A stretch of DNA of 64,000 nucleotides from Devosia submarina (GTDB lineage Bacteria; Pseudomonadota; Alphaproteobacteria; Rhizobiales; Devosiaceae), in contig NZ_PYWB01000008.1 in assembly GCF_003056345.1 (NCBI RefSeq), positions 1 through 64,000 on the forward strand, read 5' to 3'. Within the stretch, counting starts at the first letter, position 1. Every line of letters starts with the position of its first letter. Positions 54,886-64,000 of the stretch are shown here, one piece after another. The notes below the pieces were generated by a model. It did no database searches. It worked only from the letters and a program-made list of their open reading frames with translations, and was not told where the DNA came from. A program made the position numbers and the translations under genes.

Positions 54886-54975
54886 GGTGAGCCTCTCCTG
54901 TGACCGCTGCCCGTTAGCTTAGCGCCGAAGCGTTAAGAGGGATTTTCGGCGAAATAGCGGATAAGTGGAGAGAAC

Positions 54976-55003
54976 GAAAGGGCCGCCTTGCGGCGACCCT
55001 TTC
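54976..55003 (-). terminator. Hairpin between ftsH and glmM
   Basis: GAAAGGG/CCCTTTC closing an inner CGCC/GGCG stem, 17 bases after the ftsH stop. It lacks a T-run on the minus strand, so it may only slow readthrough to glmM. Confidence 0.5.
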
Positions 55004-55019
55004 AATCTTTCTCGTGGGC

Positions 55020-56948
<1,929 letters not shown>

Positions 56949-57145
56949 TAAAATTCTGTCCCGGAGAAGCCGGCCAACAAGCCGGTACGTGCGCCGAATG
57001 TATGCCCGGCAATAGGGCGTTACAAGGGCAAGACCTGCGGTCCTTTGCCATTGCCGTCCAGCCTTATTGTCACGTTTGGGTTAATACGGGATGGAATCGG
57101 AGGTTCCACAAAGGCGTGCAGAAGCGCCGCCCCTTGTGCGTTTTG

Positions 57146-57750
57146 AACAGCGTTGATGTGGCGAGGCCCTGCCTCGGAGGTAGATAGTGTAGTGAGACAA
57201 AGCCTCGCCACATCAGATGGGATTTTAGGCTGATCCCGGCGCGACTCTGGACGAGAGGCGTCAATAGCCCCCACAATCACTTCCGCCGTCCTACGGGGAT
57301 CGCGACATCCCCGCCCCATCTGCCCCTTCACAAGCCGGTTCGCGCGACCCGCTGGTTAGTGAAGGCAGTGACGGGAGATTAGCGCAGGGGAATGGTGGGG
57401 GGAGAAGGGGGATATCTTTGTCCCTGTGCGTGGGAGAGGACCCCCACCTAGCCTCCCCCTGGGAGGGGGAGGGACTGGTGCGGTGGATTAGCCACACGCA
57501 CCGTGTCATCCCGGGCCTGACCCGGGATCCATCCTGAGATGGTGCGTTGGTGGAGGTGGTCCGTTCTGACCACGTTGCGGCTGGGAGGGAACTCGGGATG
57601 GGCCCCGGGTCGAGCCCGGGGTGACATCGGGGGTGGGGTGAGATGGTGCCACTTCCCCGGTCGTCATCCTCGGGCTTGACCCGAGGAGACTGCACTTGCG
57701 GAGCAATTGTTAAGTATAGAGCCCTCGGGTCAAGCCCGAGAGTGACAATT
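57146..57750 (-). repeat. Composite intergenic element, copy B (inverted relative to copy A)
   Basis: On the minus strand it carries, in order, the same modules as 40345–40953: the paired CCCTCGGG palindrome (about 57662–57748), the CCCCGGGCTCGACCCGGGG and ATCCCGGGTCAGGCCCGGGA palindromes, the GGGGGAGGCTAGGTGGGGGTC unit, and the near-identical core (57146–57360). Over the core I count only a few differences, including TATCTACC in place of TAAACTACC. The 13-bp inverted repeat is at 57155–57167 and 57202–57214. The gap of 856 bases between tilS and ftsH otherwise holds no gene; the 103-codon frame at 57020–57331 is not supported. Confidence 0.85.
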
Positions 57751-57804
57751 GATGGGTTGGCAAGATGGTGCGATAGCCCGGTCCCCCTTGGGCCGGCCCC
57801 ACCC

Positions 57805-59079
57805 TCAATCGATCAGCAGCTGCACCTTGATGCGCTCATCAAATGACCAGCCGCCGAGAGACAGCACGCCGCCAGCCGAATCACGCACGATGGGGGCGGT
57901 GCGGATGGCTTCGGCGGGGGCGGTGACTTTGAAGCCCAGGAAATCTTCGAGCCGGTGGCGGGGGAGGTAGTCGGCGACGCTGGCGGTAAGGTCGGCGTGG
58001 TCGGAGCCGTTGATGATCAGGAATCGCTCGTCCCAGATGAGTTCGCTATTGGGGCGCAAGATCGCGTCGGGGGGCGCGGTGCGGCCGGGTTCGCGGGCAA
58101 TGGCGACGGCATTGCCCTTGAGGCGCACGACGCAGCCCAGAACCGTGGTGGATTTGGGCAGGCTCCCCTCGGCAATCTGCTGGCGGAGCCGTTCGACCTG
58201 ACCCAGGGCGCGCGGCTTTTGGCGGCCGCCGACGATGTTAAGAACCCGGCTGAGGAGCCTTGTGGAAATGGCGGGGCTCAGGGCCGCGAAAGATTCCAGC
58301 TCGATGCGGGCCGAACCAAAGCCGTCAAGGCGAACAAGTTCAACAAAGCAATGGTCGGCCATTTGCGCGATGGCGGCATCCGCTTCGCCGATGCGTTCGG
58401 CAAACGAGGCCAGCGCTGCGGCGTCGAGGCCAAGTTCTGTGAGCATGGGCATGGCCTGGCGCCAGCGCACCCGCTCGTAGTGTAGATCGCTATTGGACGG
58501 GTCTTCTGCCGGGGTGAGGCCAGCATCGATCACGAGGCTACGCAAGGCTGCGGGATCCACAGGAAGAAGGGGGCGGAAAATCTTGACGCCGTCGATCTCG
58601 GACCAAGGCATCATGCCTTTTAGGCCCTCAATGCCGCTGCCATGGGCCATGCGCATAAGGACCGTTTCGGCCTGGTCTTGCACATGGTGGGCGGTGAGCA
58701 AGACGCCAATGCCGTCGGCGGCCATGGCCTGACCAATCAGGCGGTAACGAGCGCTGCGGGCAGCTTCCTGCACGCCGGTGTGAGGCTTGCTGCCGGACCA
58801 GCGTAACCCCGTCGCCTCAAGGCCCAATTGTTGGGCAAGTTGGAGCACCAGGGCAACCTCCCCGGCGGCCTCGGGACGAAGGCCATGATCGAGGGAATAA
58901 ACATGGAGGCGCGGCTTGGCGGCAAGCGTGTCGGCCCAGCGCTTGACCAGCAGCATCAAAGCGAGGCTATCAGCGCCACCGGAAACGGCAAGGGCAAGCG
59001 CGGGCGCGCTACGGACCGGCGCAAAGAGCCGTTCGAGATCGGCGGGGTTCTCGAGGTCAAAGCTCAGGCGGGTGGGCAT
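57805..59079 (-). CDS. tilS: tRNA(Ile)-lysidine synthase TilS
   Basis: 424 residues. The PP-loop is ALAVSGGADSLALMLLVKRW, with LHVYSLDHGLRPEAAGEVAL, ARYRLIGQAMAADGIGVLLT and HHVQDQAETVLMRMAHGSGI. TilS puts lysine on the wobble C of tRNA-Ile2 so it reads AUA. Its start overlaps the end of cpoB by 16 bases, the usual cpoB-tilS coupling. Confidence 0.95.
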   Translation of the reverse strand: MPTRLSFDLENPADLERLFAPVRSAPALALAVSGGADSLALMLLVKRWADTLAAKPRLHVYSLDHGLRPEAAGEVALVLQLAQQLGLEATGLRWSGSKPHTGVQEAARSARYRLIGQAMAADGIGVLLTAHHVQDQAETVLMRMAHGSGIEGLKGMMPWSEIDGVKIFRPLLPVDPAALRSLVIDAGLTPAEDPSNSDLHYERVRWRQAMPMLTELGLDAAALASFAERIGEADAAIAQMADHCFVELVRLDGFGSARIELESFAALSPAISTRLLSRVLNIVGGRQKPRALGQVERLRQQIAEGSLPKSTTVLGCVVRLKGNAVAIAREPGRTAPPDAILRPNSELIWDERFLIINGSDHADLTASVADYLPRHRLEDFLGFKVTAPAEAIRTAPIVRDSAGGVLSLGGWSFDERIKVQLLID

Positions 59080-60020
59080 GAAGCATTGGCCTTCTCCCGG
59101 GCGAGGCGTGCGGAAATTTCCGGCTCGAGATCGGGATAATTGGCGTCTACCTGGGCCAGGGTGCGGCAGGCCACGTCACGCTCCCCTACTCCGGCCAGCG
59201 AAACACCGAGCTTGAGCAGCAATTCGGGAGCCACATCGCTGTCGGTTTTTTGCTGGTAGGCCTTGAGCAGCACATCGGCAGCTTCGTTATAGGCCTGACG
59301 CTGGAGGAGCGCCTCACCCAGAAGATTTGCCGCGTCCTGCGCCTGGGGATTGTCTGGATAAAGCGAAAGGAACTGGCTGAACTGATCCTCGGCAAAGGCA
59401 TAGTCGCCACTGGCCAAGGCATCGGCGCCGGCGGCGAATTGTGCATCGGCATCCGCGTCGCCGCTGCTTGCGCTTTGGGGATTGTAGTTGAGATCAATCG
59501 GCTGGCCGGTGGCAAGGTCAACGCCGCCCGCAGCACCCGTGCCGACCAGGGGATCGGCCGAATTGCCAAGGTCGCCAGCCGGTGCGCTGCCATCATCAAA
59601 GGTGGGGTCGAACTCGGCCTCGCCCGGCAGGGGCTGTACGCCCTGAGGTGGAATTTCCGTTTCGGGGACAGCCTGGGGCTGTGGCGTGGACGCGGGTTGC
59701 GCCGGGGTGGGGGCGCTTGAGCCGCCTTCAAGGGCCTTGAGGCGCGCTTCATAGGCTTGCGTGGTACTGGTCAGCAGCTCCTGCATCTGCGTGAGCTGGA
59801 AGGTGAGGCCTTCCACCTGGCCATTGACGCTGCGCAATTGCTCCTCGAGCTGCTGGACGCGAACCACGAGCTGTGCGGCATCGCCCTGCCCTGCTTGTTG
59901 TGCGGCGGGCGCGGACTCGGTGGACGGGAACTTAAACAATTGCGCCTGGGCAGGCATGGACACGCCGAGCGCCAATACAGCGGCGAGCGCAAGCGCCTTG
60001 CGGCCGCCATCGAATTTCAT
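59064..60020 (-). CDS. cpoB: Tol-Pal associated periplasmic protein CpoB (YbgF)
   Basis: 318 residues: signal peptide MKFDGGRKALALAAVLALGV (to about PAQAQ), a coiled coil (LVVRVQQLEEQLRSVNGQVE; GLTFQLTQMQELLTSTTQAY), a Pro-rich linker and C-terminal TPR repeats (YAFAEDQFSQFLSLYPDNPQ; NLLGEALLQRQAYNEAADVL). CpoB links peptidoglycan synthesis to the Tol system at the division site. ATG 60020 follows two possible earlier codons. Confidence 0.93.
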   Translation of the reverse strand: MKFDGGRKALALAAVLALGVSMPAQAQLFKFPSTESAPAAQQAGQGDAAQLVVRVQQLEEQLRSVNGQVEGLTFQLTQMQELLTSTTQAYEARLKALEGGSSAPTPAQPASTPQPQAVPETEIPPQGVQPLPGEAEFDPTFDDGSAPAGDLGNSADPLVGTGAAGGVDLATGQPIDLNYNPQSASSGDADADAQFAAGADALASGDYAFAEDQFSQFLSLYPDNPQAQDAANLLGEALLQRQAYNEAADVLLKAYQQKTDSDVAPELLLKLGVSLAGVGERDVACRTLAQVDANYPDLEPEISARLAREKANASCPPA

Positions 60021-60112
60021 GCTGAACAATTACGAGCCTCCGACAATCTCGCAAGGGCGAGAGCCACCGATTTGTGGAAGCCAGCCAATAGCGGCAAATT
60101 TTGGTCAAAACA

Positions 60113-60146
60113 AAGCGCCCGGGCCAATTGGTGGCTCCGGGCGCTT
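60113..60146 (-). terminator. Terminator between pal and cpoB
   Basis: Perfect 10-bp arms AAGCGCCCGG and CCGGGCGCTT; on the minus strand a TTTGTTTTG tail follows. It suggests partial separation of pal from cpoB. Confidence 0.75.
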
Positions 60147-60204
60147 CGGGTCCAGCTTGCGCTGGCTGGTAGCGGCGGCGCGGGAGGGCGCCACCGGGTT
60201 TTCC

Positions 60205-60705
60205 TTACTGCACGACCGTGACGGCGCGGCGGTTCTGCGACCAGCAGGAGATGTCGTTACAGATCGCGACGGGGCGTTCCTTGCCAAAGCTCTGCGAGGT
60301 GATGCGCTGCTGGTTGACGCCGCGCGAGACCAGATAGTTGACCACCACCGAAGCACGGCGGGCGCCCAGGGCGATATTGTATTCGCGGGTGCCGCGCTCG
60401 TCGGCATGGCCTTCGATCATGATGCGGTAGTTCTGGTACTGGTTGAGCCAGGAAGCCTGCTTGTCGAGGGTTGCCATAGCTTCGGGGGTCAGCGAACTGG
60501 AGTCGGTGGTGAAGAACACGCGGTCGCCGACCGACACGAGGAATTCCTGCTGGCTGCCGGGGGCACCGCCGCCCGGGCCAATATTGCCGACGCCGGTCAT
60601 GCCGACATTGCTGTTGGGCGTGCGCGAACAGGCCGCCACGACCACGACGAAAAGCAGCATCGCGGCAGCGCGCAATACAGTGTTAAGGGGTGCGGTGATG
60701 ACCAC
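60205..60705 (-). CDS. pal: Peptidoglycan-associated lipoprotein Pal
   Basis: 166 residues: signal peptide and lipobox MLLFVVVVAAC (Cys 26), a short linker, then an OmpA-like peptidoglycan-binding domain (RVFFTTDSSSLTPEAMATLD; MIEGHADERGTREYNIALGA; SQSFGKERPVAICNDISCWS). Pal tethers the outer membrane to peptidoglycan and binds TolB. Confidence 0.96.
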   Translation of the reverse strand: MVITAPLNTVLRAAAMLLFVVVVAACSRTPNSNVGMTGVGNIGPGGGAPGSQQEFLVSVGDRVFFTTDSSSLTPEAMATLDKQASWLNQYQNYRIMIEGHADERGTREYNIALGARRASVVVNYLVSRGVNQQRITSQSFGKERPVAICNDISCWSQNRRAVTVVQ

Positions 60706-61012
60706 GGTGGAGGCTCCTGAAAGGCAACAATCTTAGGGAGGGTATTTACCGCTCTTAATCTTAAGGCGGGGTTTTCGGTTGTGGTTAATGTTTGCTCAAC
60801 GCGGCTGGAATGTGGCGGAAATGCGGGAGTTTTGCCGCTGATGCAGATGGGCAACAGATGACCACAGGTGGGTGTTAAGGTTAAGCTTGCACACTGCACA
60901 CGACATGAAGGAACGTCATTGCCCGGCTTGTCCGGGCATCCATTCTGCAGTGCAGATGGACCACCCGGACAAGCCGGGTGGTGACGGCTAAACGAAGATC
61001 TCGTGTGAGCGA
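60706..61012. repeat. pal–tolB spacer with a facing CCGGCTTGTCCGGG repeat
   Basis: No reading frame. Near 60918–60990 are CATTGCCCGGCTTGTCCGGG and the facing CACCCGGACAAGCCGGGTGG, a palindromic repeat pair. Near 60740–60895 are TTAA-rich stretches (TTAATCTTAAGG, GTTAAGGTTAAGC), but no TTAA-N7-TTAA. Confidence 0.6.
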
Positions 61013-62323
61013 TTAGCTGCGCAGGCCTGACCATGCTGGGTCGGAGGCGTAGCTTTCAGTGGGAATGGTGAGCAGGTTGCGGCCCCAGATATCGATGCTT
61101 TGCAGCTTGGGGCCGTCATTGCCACCCGGATCCTGGAAGAACATGATGACGCGGCCATTGGGCGCCCAAGTGGGGCCTTCGGCATGGAAGCTCGAATACA
61201 GCATCCGCTCGCCCGAGCCATCGGGGTTCATGACGCCGATGTTGAACTGGCCGCCGGACTGACGGGTAAAGGCGATGAGGTCGCCCTTGGGAGACCAAAC
61301 GGGCGTAGAATAGCTGCCCTGGCCGAAGCTGATGCGGTTGGCGTTACCGCCACCCGAGCTCATCATGTAGATCTGGGGCGAGCCGCCGCGGTCGCTTTCG
61401 AAGATGATGCGCGAGCCATCGGGCGAATAGGAGGGGCCGGTGTCAATCGCGGCGCCCGAGGTCAGCTGATAGGGCTGCCCGCCGCCGGCGCTTACGGCAT
61501 AGATATTCGTCGCGCCGCCCTGCTCCACCGAGAAGGCAACCGTGCCGCCATCGGGTGAAAAGCGGGGGGCAAAGGTCATGGCACCAACATTGGCGAGGCG
61601 CTGCTGGCGACCGGTCGACAGCTGGAGCAGATAAACCTGCGGATTGCCATCGGCGAAGTTCATATAGGTGACCATGTCGCCATTGGGCGAAAACCGCGGG
61701 GTAAGCGCCATGGTGCTGCCGTCGGTGAGGTACTGCACATTGGCGCCGTCCTGGTCCATGATGGCCAGGCGCCGCACGCGATTGGCCTTGGGACCGCTCT
61801 CGGCAGTGTAGATGACGCGCGTGTCGAAATAGCCCGAGCCGCCGGTCAGCGAGGAATAGATCGCGTCCGAAATGATATGCGCGACACGGCGGGAGGAGTT
61901 GGGATCGGTGTTGTAGCTTTGGCCCACGACCTGCGCACCCTGGCGCGTGTCCCAGACGCGCACGGAGGAAGCTATGGTGCCGCCGCGCTCGACGCTGCCC
62001 ATCACGAGGGCGTCGACATTGACGGTGCGCCAGGTGGCAAAATCGGGCGTTGCATTGACGTCGCCGACCTGAATGGGGAGAGACGCTGCATCGAGCGGCA
62101 GGAACAGACCCGAGCGGCGTAGATTATTGCGCACGATCTCGGCGATCTCACGCCCGAAGCTTGGGTCGGCAGAGGCAAAATCAGGGATGGCGATCGGCAG
62201 GGGCCGGAAATTGGCGCCTTCCACGGTGATGTTGAGCTGGGCGCTGGCCCTGGAGGCCGCGGCCATGGCAATCCCGCCGGCAAGGCCAAGCTTGATGGCG
62301 TTGCGCCGAGTAAGAAGAGTCAT
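61013..62323 (-). CDS. tolB: Tol-Pal periplasmic beta-propeller TolB
   Basis: 436 residues: a signal with a twin Arg (MTLLTRRNAIKLGLAGGIAM), an N-terminal domain (IAIPDFASADPSFGREIAEI) and a six-bladed propeller with WD-like blades (RFSPNGDMVTYMNFADGNPQ; PSYSPDGSRIIFESDRGGSP). TolB cycles between Pal and TolA. ATG 62323 starts the signal peptide; the longer frame to 62344 is not needed. The TRRNAIKLG sequence hints at Tat export. Confidence 0.94.
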   Translation of the reverse strand: MTLLTRRNAIKLGLAGGIAMAAASRASAQLNITVEGANFRPLPIAIPDFASADPSFGREIAEIVRNNLRRSGLFLPLDAASLPIQVGDVNATPDFATWRTVNVDALVMGSVERGGTIASSVRVWDTRQGAQVVGQSYNTDPNSSRRVAHIISDAIYSSLTGGSGYFDTRVIYTAESGPKANRVRRLAIMDQDGANVQYLTDGSTMALTPRFSPNGDMVTYMNFADGNPQVYLLQLSTGRQQRLANVGAMTFAPRFSPDGGTVAFSVEQGGATNIYAVSAGGGQPYQLTSGAAIDTGPSYSPDGSRIIFESDRGGSPQIYMMSSGGGNANRISFGQGSYSTPVWSPKGDLIAFTRQSGGQFNIGVMNPDGSGERMLYSSFHAEGPTWAPNGRVIMFFQDPGGNDGPKLQSIDIWGRNLLTIPTESYASDPAWSGLRS

Positions 62324-62383
62324 TTCAGTCTCCATTCCTGCCATTCACGGACATTGCTGCCACATGAACGTGCTTCCAATAAG

Positions 62384-63625
62384 TCACGGACGCAACGTGA
62401 CGTTGATGTTCTGCCATTGGTCGTAGCTGGCGGCCGACAGCATGCTGTAGGGACCGCAGCCGGCAACGGCGCTGACCGCCTTCTGGGCAATCGTGATCGC
62501 CTCGGGCTGCTGGCTGACCGAGACCAGGCGTGGCACGTCGGCGAGCGAACCATCCTGGTTGAGGCGCATATTGACCGTGACCTCGACGCCGCTGGTCTGC
62601 TCGTTGGGCAGCAGGGCCCAACACTGCTTGATCTTGGCAACAAGCGCGCCGATCTCGGTCTGGCTCAGCGTAGCCGAAGCGCCGGACGTGTCGCCCAGGG
62701 TGGGGGAGCCCCCCTGCCCAGTGGTGGCGCCGGTGCTGTTGTCCCGGTTAATGATCGAGGAGATGTCGTCAGCCAGGGAGGCATCCAGCTGCGCCGGTGC
62801 TGCTCGCTCGGCGGTGCGTTCGGCTTGCTTGGCTTCCTCGGCCTTTTTGCGCTCGGCAGCTTCCGCTGCAGCCTTGGCGTCGGCCACGCGCTTGCGCTCT
62901 TCTTCCTCACGCTTCTTGCGATCGGCTTCGGCGGCAGCAAAGCGCTCGCGCAGCTGAGCAAGATTGCTGGGACGGGCGGCAGGCGCCGGTGCCGCAACCT
63001 GAGGGGTTTCGGGCTCTGCCGGGGTGGGCTCTGGTACTGGCTCAGGCTCGGGCTCTGGTTCCGGCTCGGGTTCTGGTGGAGGAGCGGGGGCGGGTTCAGG
63101 CGCCGGCGTGGGCGTTGCAACAGGGGCCGGCCGCGGAGCAGGCGTTGGTGCTTCGCGTGGCGGTGGAGGTGTGGGTGCAGGTGGAGGAGGCGGCGCTGGT
63201 TGGGGCACGGGCTCGGGTTCAGGCGCCGGCTCGGGTGGCGGAGCAGGCTCCGGAGCAGGCGCTGGTTCGGGCGTGGGCTCGGGCTCCGGTGGGGGAGCAG
63301 CTTCCGGCTCTGGCGCGGAATTGGTGACGGGCGCGGGGGTCGGGATATCGGCTTCAGACGGCTCGGGCTGGTCCTGCTCGGTATTGCCCGTGGGCTGGGC
63401 GAGCTCGGCCGGTTGATCGTCCTCCACAATCGAGGGCGTGTCGGTTTCCACGATCTCGCTGTTCAGCGAGCCCATGCGGATATTGTTGAAATCGCTGATG
63501 GGCACCAAATCCACCGCGATTGCGTTTTCCACCGTGACCATCGGCTCGGCAAAGCCAAGATTGACGAGGCCGATGCCGATCAGGGCAAGGTGGGCAACAA
63601 TCGAAACGGTAACGCCGGTGCGCAT
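62384..63625 (-). CDS. tolA: Tol-Pal trans-envelope protein TolA
   Basis: 413 residues: an N-terminal span (GVTVSIVAHLALIGIGLVNL), a Pro/Glu/Ala-rich middle (blocks such as PEPEPTPEPAPAPEPAPP), a charged helix (AAEADRKKREEEERKRVADA) and a C-terminal TonB-like domain (LVAKIKQCWALLPNEQTSGV; DVPRLVSVSQQPEAITIAQK). TolA uses the TolQR motor to remodel the outer membrane at division. I chose ATG 63625 (MRTGVTVSIVAHL). The repetitive Pro-rich DNA also opens frames on the other strand, which are not genes. Confidence 0.94.
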   Translation of the reverse strand: MRTGVTVSIVAHLALIGIGLVNLGFAEPMVTVENAIAVDLVPISDFNNIRMGSLNSEIVETDTPSIVEDDQPAELAQPTGNTEQDQPEPSEADIPTPAPVTNSAPEPEAAPPPEPEPTPEPAPAPEPAPPPEPAPEPEPVPQPAPPPPPAPTPPPPREAPTPAPRPAPVATPTPAPEPAPAPPPEPEPEPEPEPEPVPEPTPAEPETPQVAAPAPAARPSNLAQLRERFAAAEADRKKREEEERKRVADAKAAAEAAERKKAEEAKQAERTAERAAPAQLDASLADDISSIINRDNSTGATTGQGGSPTLGDTSGASATLSQTEIGALVAKIKQCWALLPNEQTSGVEVTVNMRLNQDGSLADVPRLVSVSQQPEAITIAQKAVSAVAGCGPYSMLSAASYDQWQNINVTLRP

Positions 63626-63635
63626 CGGGCTGACC

Positions 63636-64000
63636 TTACTGGTCCGGCTGCGTGATGAGGCCGATCTTGCTGAAGCCACCGGCCGACAGCAGACCCATGA
63701 CGCGCATCACTGCACCATAATTGGCACTGGTATCGCCGCGCAGGAAGATGCGATCCGCGGCGCCATCAACGCCCATGGCCGTCAATTGCGCCACAAGTTC
63801 TGTTTCCGCCACAGCGTTCTCGCCAATGAAGACCGCGCCTTCAGGCGTTACGCCGACGGTCACCGGATCGGCCTGGTTCGGCATCGCCGCGGCCGAGGAG
63901 GTCGGCAGGTCGATCGGCACGCCAGCCGTCATCATCGGAGCGGCGACCATGAAGATGATCAGCAGCACCAGCATCACGTCCACCATGGGCGTAATGTTGA
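63636..64000 (-). CDS. tolR: Tol-Pal inner-membrane protein TolR (5' end outside the window)
   Basis: ExbD/TolR family: NITPMVDVMLVLLIIFMVAA with the Asp that lines the proton channel, then PIDLPTSSAAAMPNQADPVT and GVTPEGAVFIGENAVAETEL, ending near VMGLLSAGGFSKIGLITQPD. The ATG at 63986 is internal to conserved sequence, so the true start lies beyond base 64000. It ends 10 bases before the tolA start. Confidence 0.95.
   Translation of the reverse strand, partial: NITPMVDVMLVLLIIFMVAAPMMTAGVPIDLPTSSAAAMPNQADPVTVGVTPEGAVFIGENAVAETELVAQLTAMGVDGAADRIFLRGDTSANYGAVMRVMGLLSAGGFSKIGLITQPDQ

Noticed and set aside
62797-63416. Gly- and Ala/Arg-rich plus-strand frames opposite tolA
   Set aside because: They mirror the Pro-rich repeats of TolA on the minus strand.

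Overview
The window looks like chromosomal DNA of a flagellated, cell-cycle-regulated alphaproteobacterium of the order Hyphomicrobiales, probably Devosia or a close relative. The grounds are the GC-rich codon use; a CtrA–ChpT–SciP regulatory set beside a Caulobacter-like flagellar cluster (fliK-flgD-sciP, then fliF-fliG-fliH-fliN-flbD-flhA); alphaproteobacterial promoter signals (EcfG-type GGAAC-N16-CGTT, LexA GTTC-N7-GTTC, CtrA TTAA-N7-TTAA); and a UdgX/radical-SAM repair cassette. The genus is my inference; I could run no database search.

Layout. 1–3.5 kb is an accessory remnant beside the 3' end of a tRNA-Met(CAU) gene: the end of a rhodanese, a headless C-terminal fragment that looks like a very large STAND-type (Avs-like) NTPase, and a decayed phage lysis cassette (endolysin tail, holin-like protein, frameshifted inner spanin, outer-spanin lipoprotein and two small coupled genes). 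3.6–6.35 kb is an SOS-type radical SAM–UdgX operon. 6.5–10.8 kb holds a VOC dioxygenase-like protein, small membrane proteins and an ECF sigma factor overlapping a membrane-anchored VWA protein. mnmA follows. 12.2–23.2 kb is flagellar: fliK behind a sigma-54 promoter, flgD, sciP, then the fliF–flhA run that includes flbD, the probable sigma-54 activator. 23–28 kb has small metabolic and stress genes and two PRC-barrel proteins. 28.2–31.1 kb has fliI-fliJ divergent from ctrA. 31.2–38.9 kb has a stress-promoter coiled-coil protein, an ECF42 sigma factor, a response regulator and chpT, envelope proteins and an RluA-type pseudouridine synthase. rpoH follows at 39.2 kb.

40.1–41 kb and 57.1–57.8 kb hold two inverted copies of a composite intergenic element of about 0.6 kb, one between rpoH and thiN and the other between tilS and ftsH. 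Between them lie thiN, a TPP riboswitch driving thiBPQ, a large Pro/Ala-rich membrane protein, purA, a DMT exporter, serA-serC with a probable serC leader RNA, a beta-barrel protein with a perfect CtrA box, glmM and ftsH. The window ends with tilS, cpoB, pal, tolB, tolA and the 3' part of tolR, the trans-envelope Tol–Pal operon.

How the parts connect: CtrA, its phosphotransferase ChpT and its antagonist SciP are all here, next to flagellar genes they are expected to time. FlbD plus the sigma-54 promoter supply the late flagellar class. Two EcfG promoters and rpoH tie several envelope or coiled-coil genes to stress responses. No CRISPR array, rRNA operon or intact transposase is visible.
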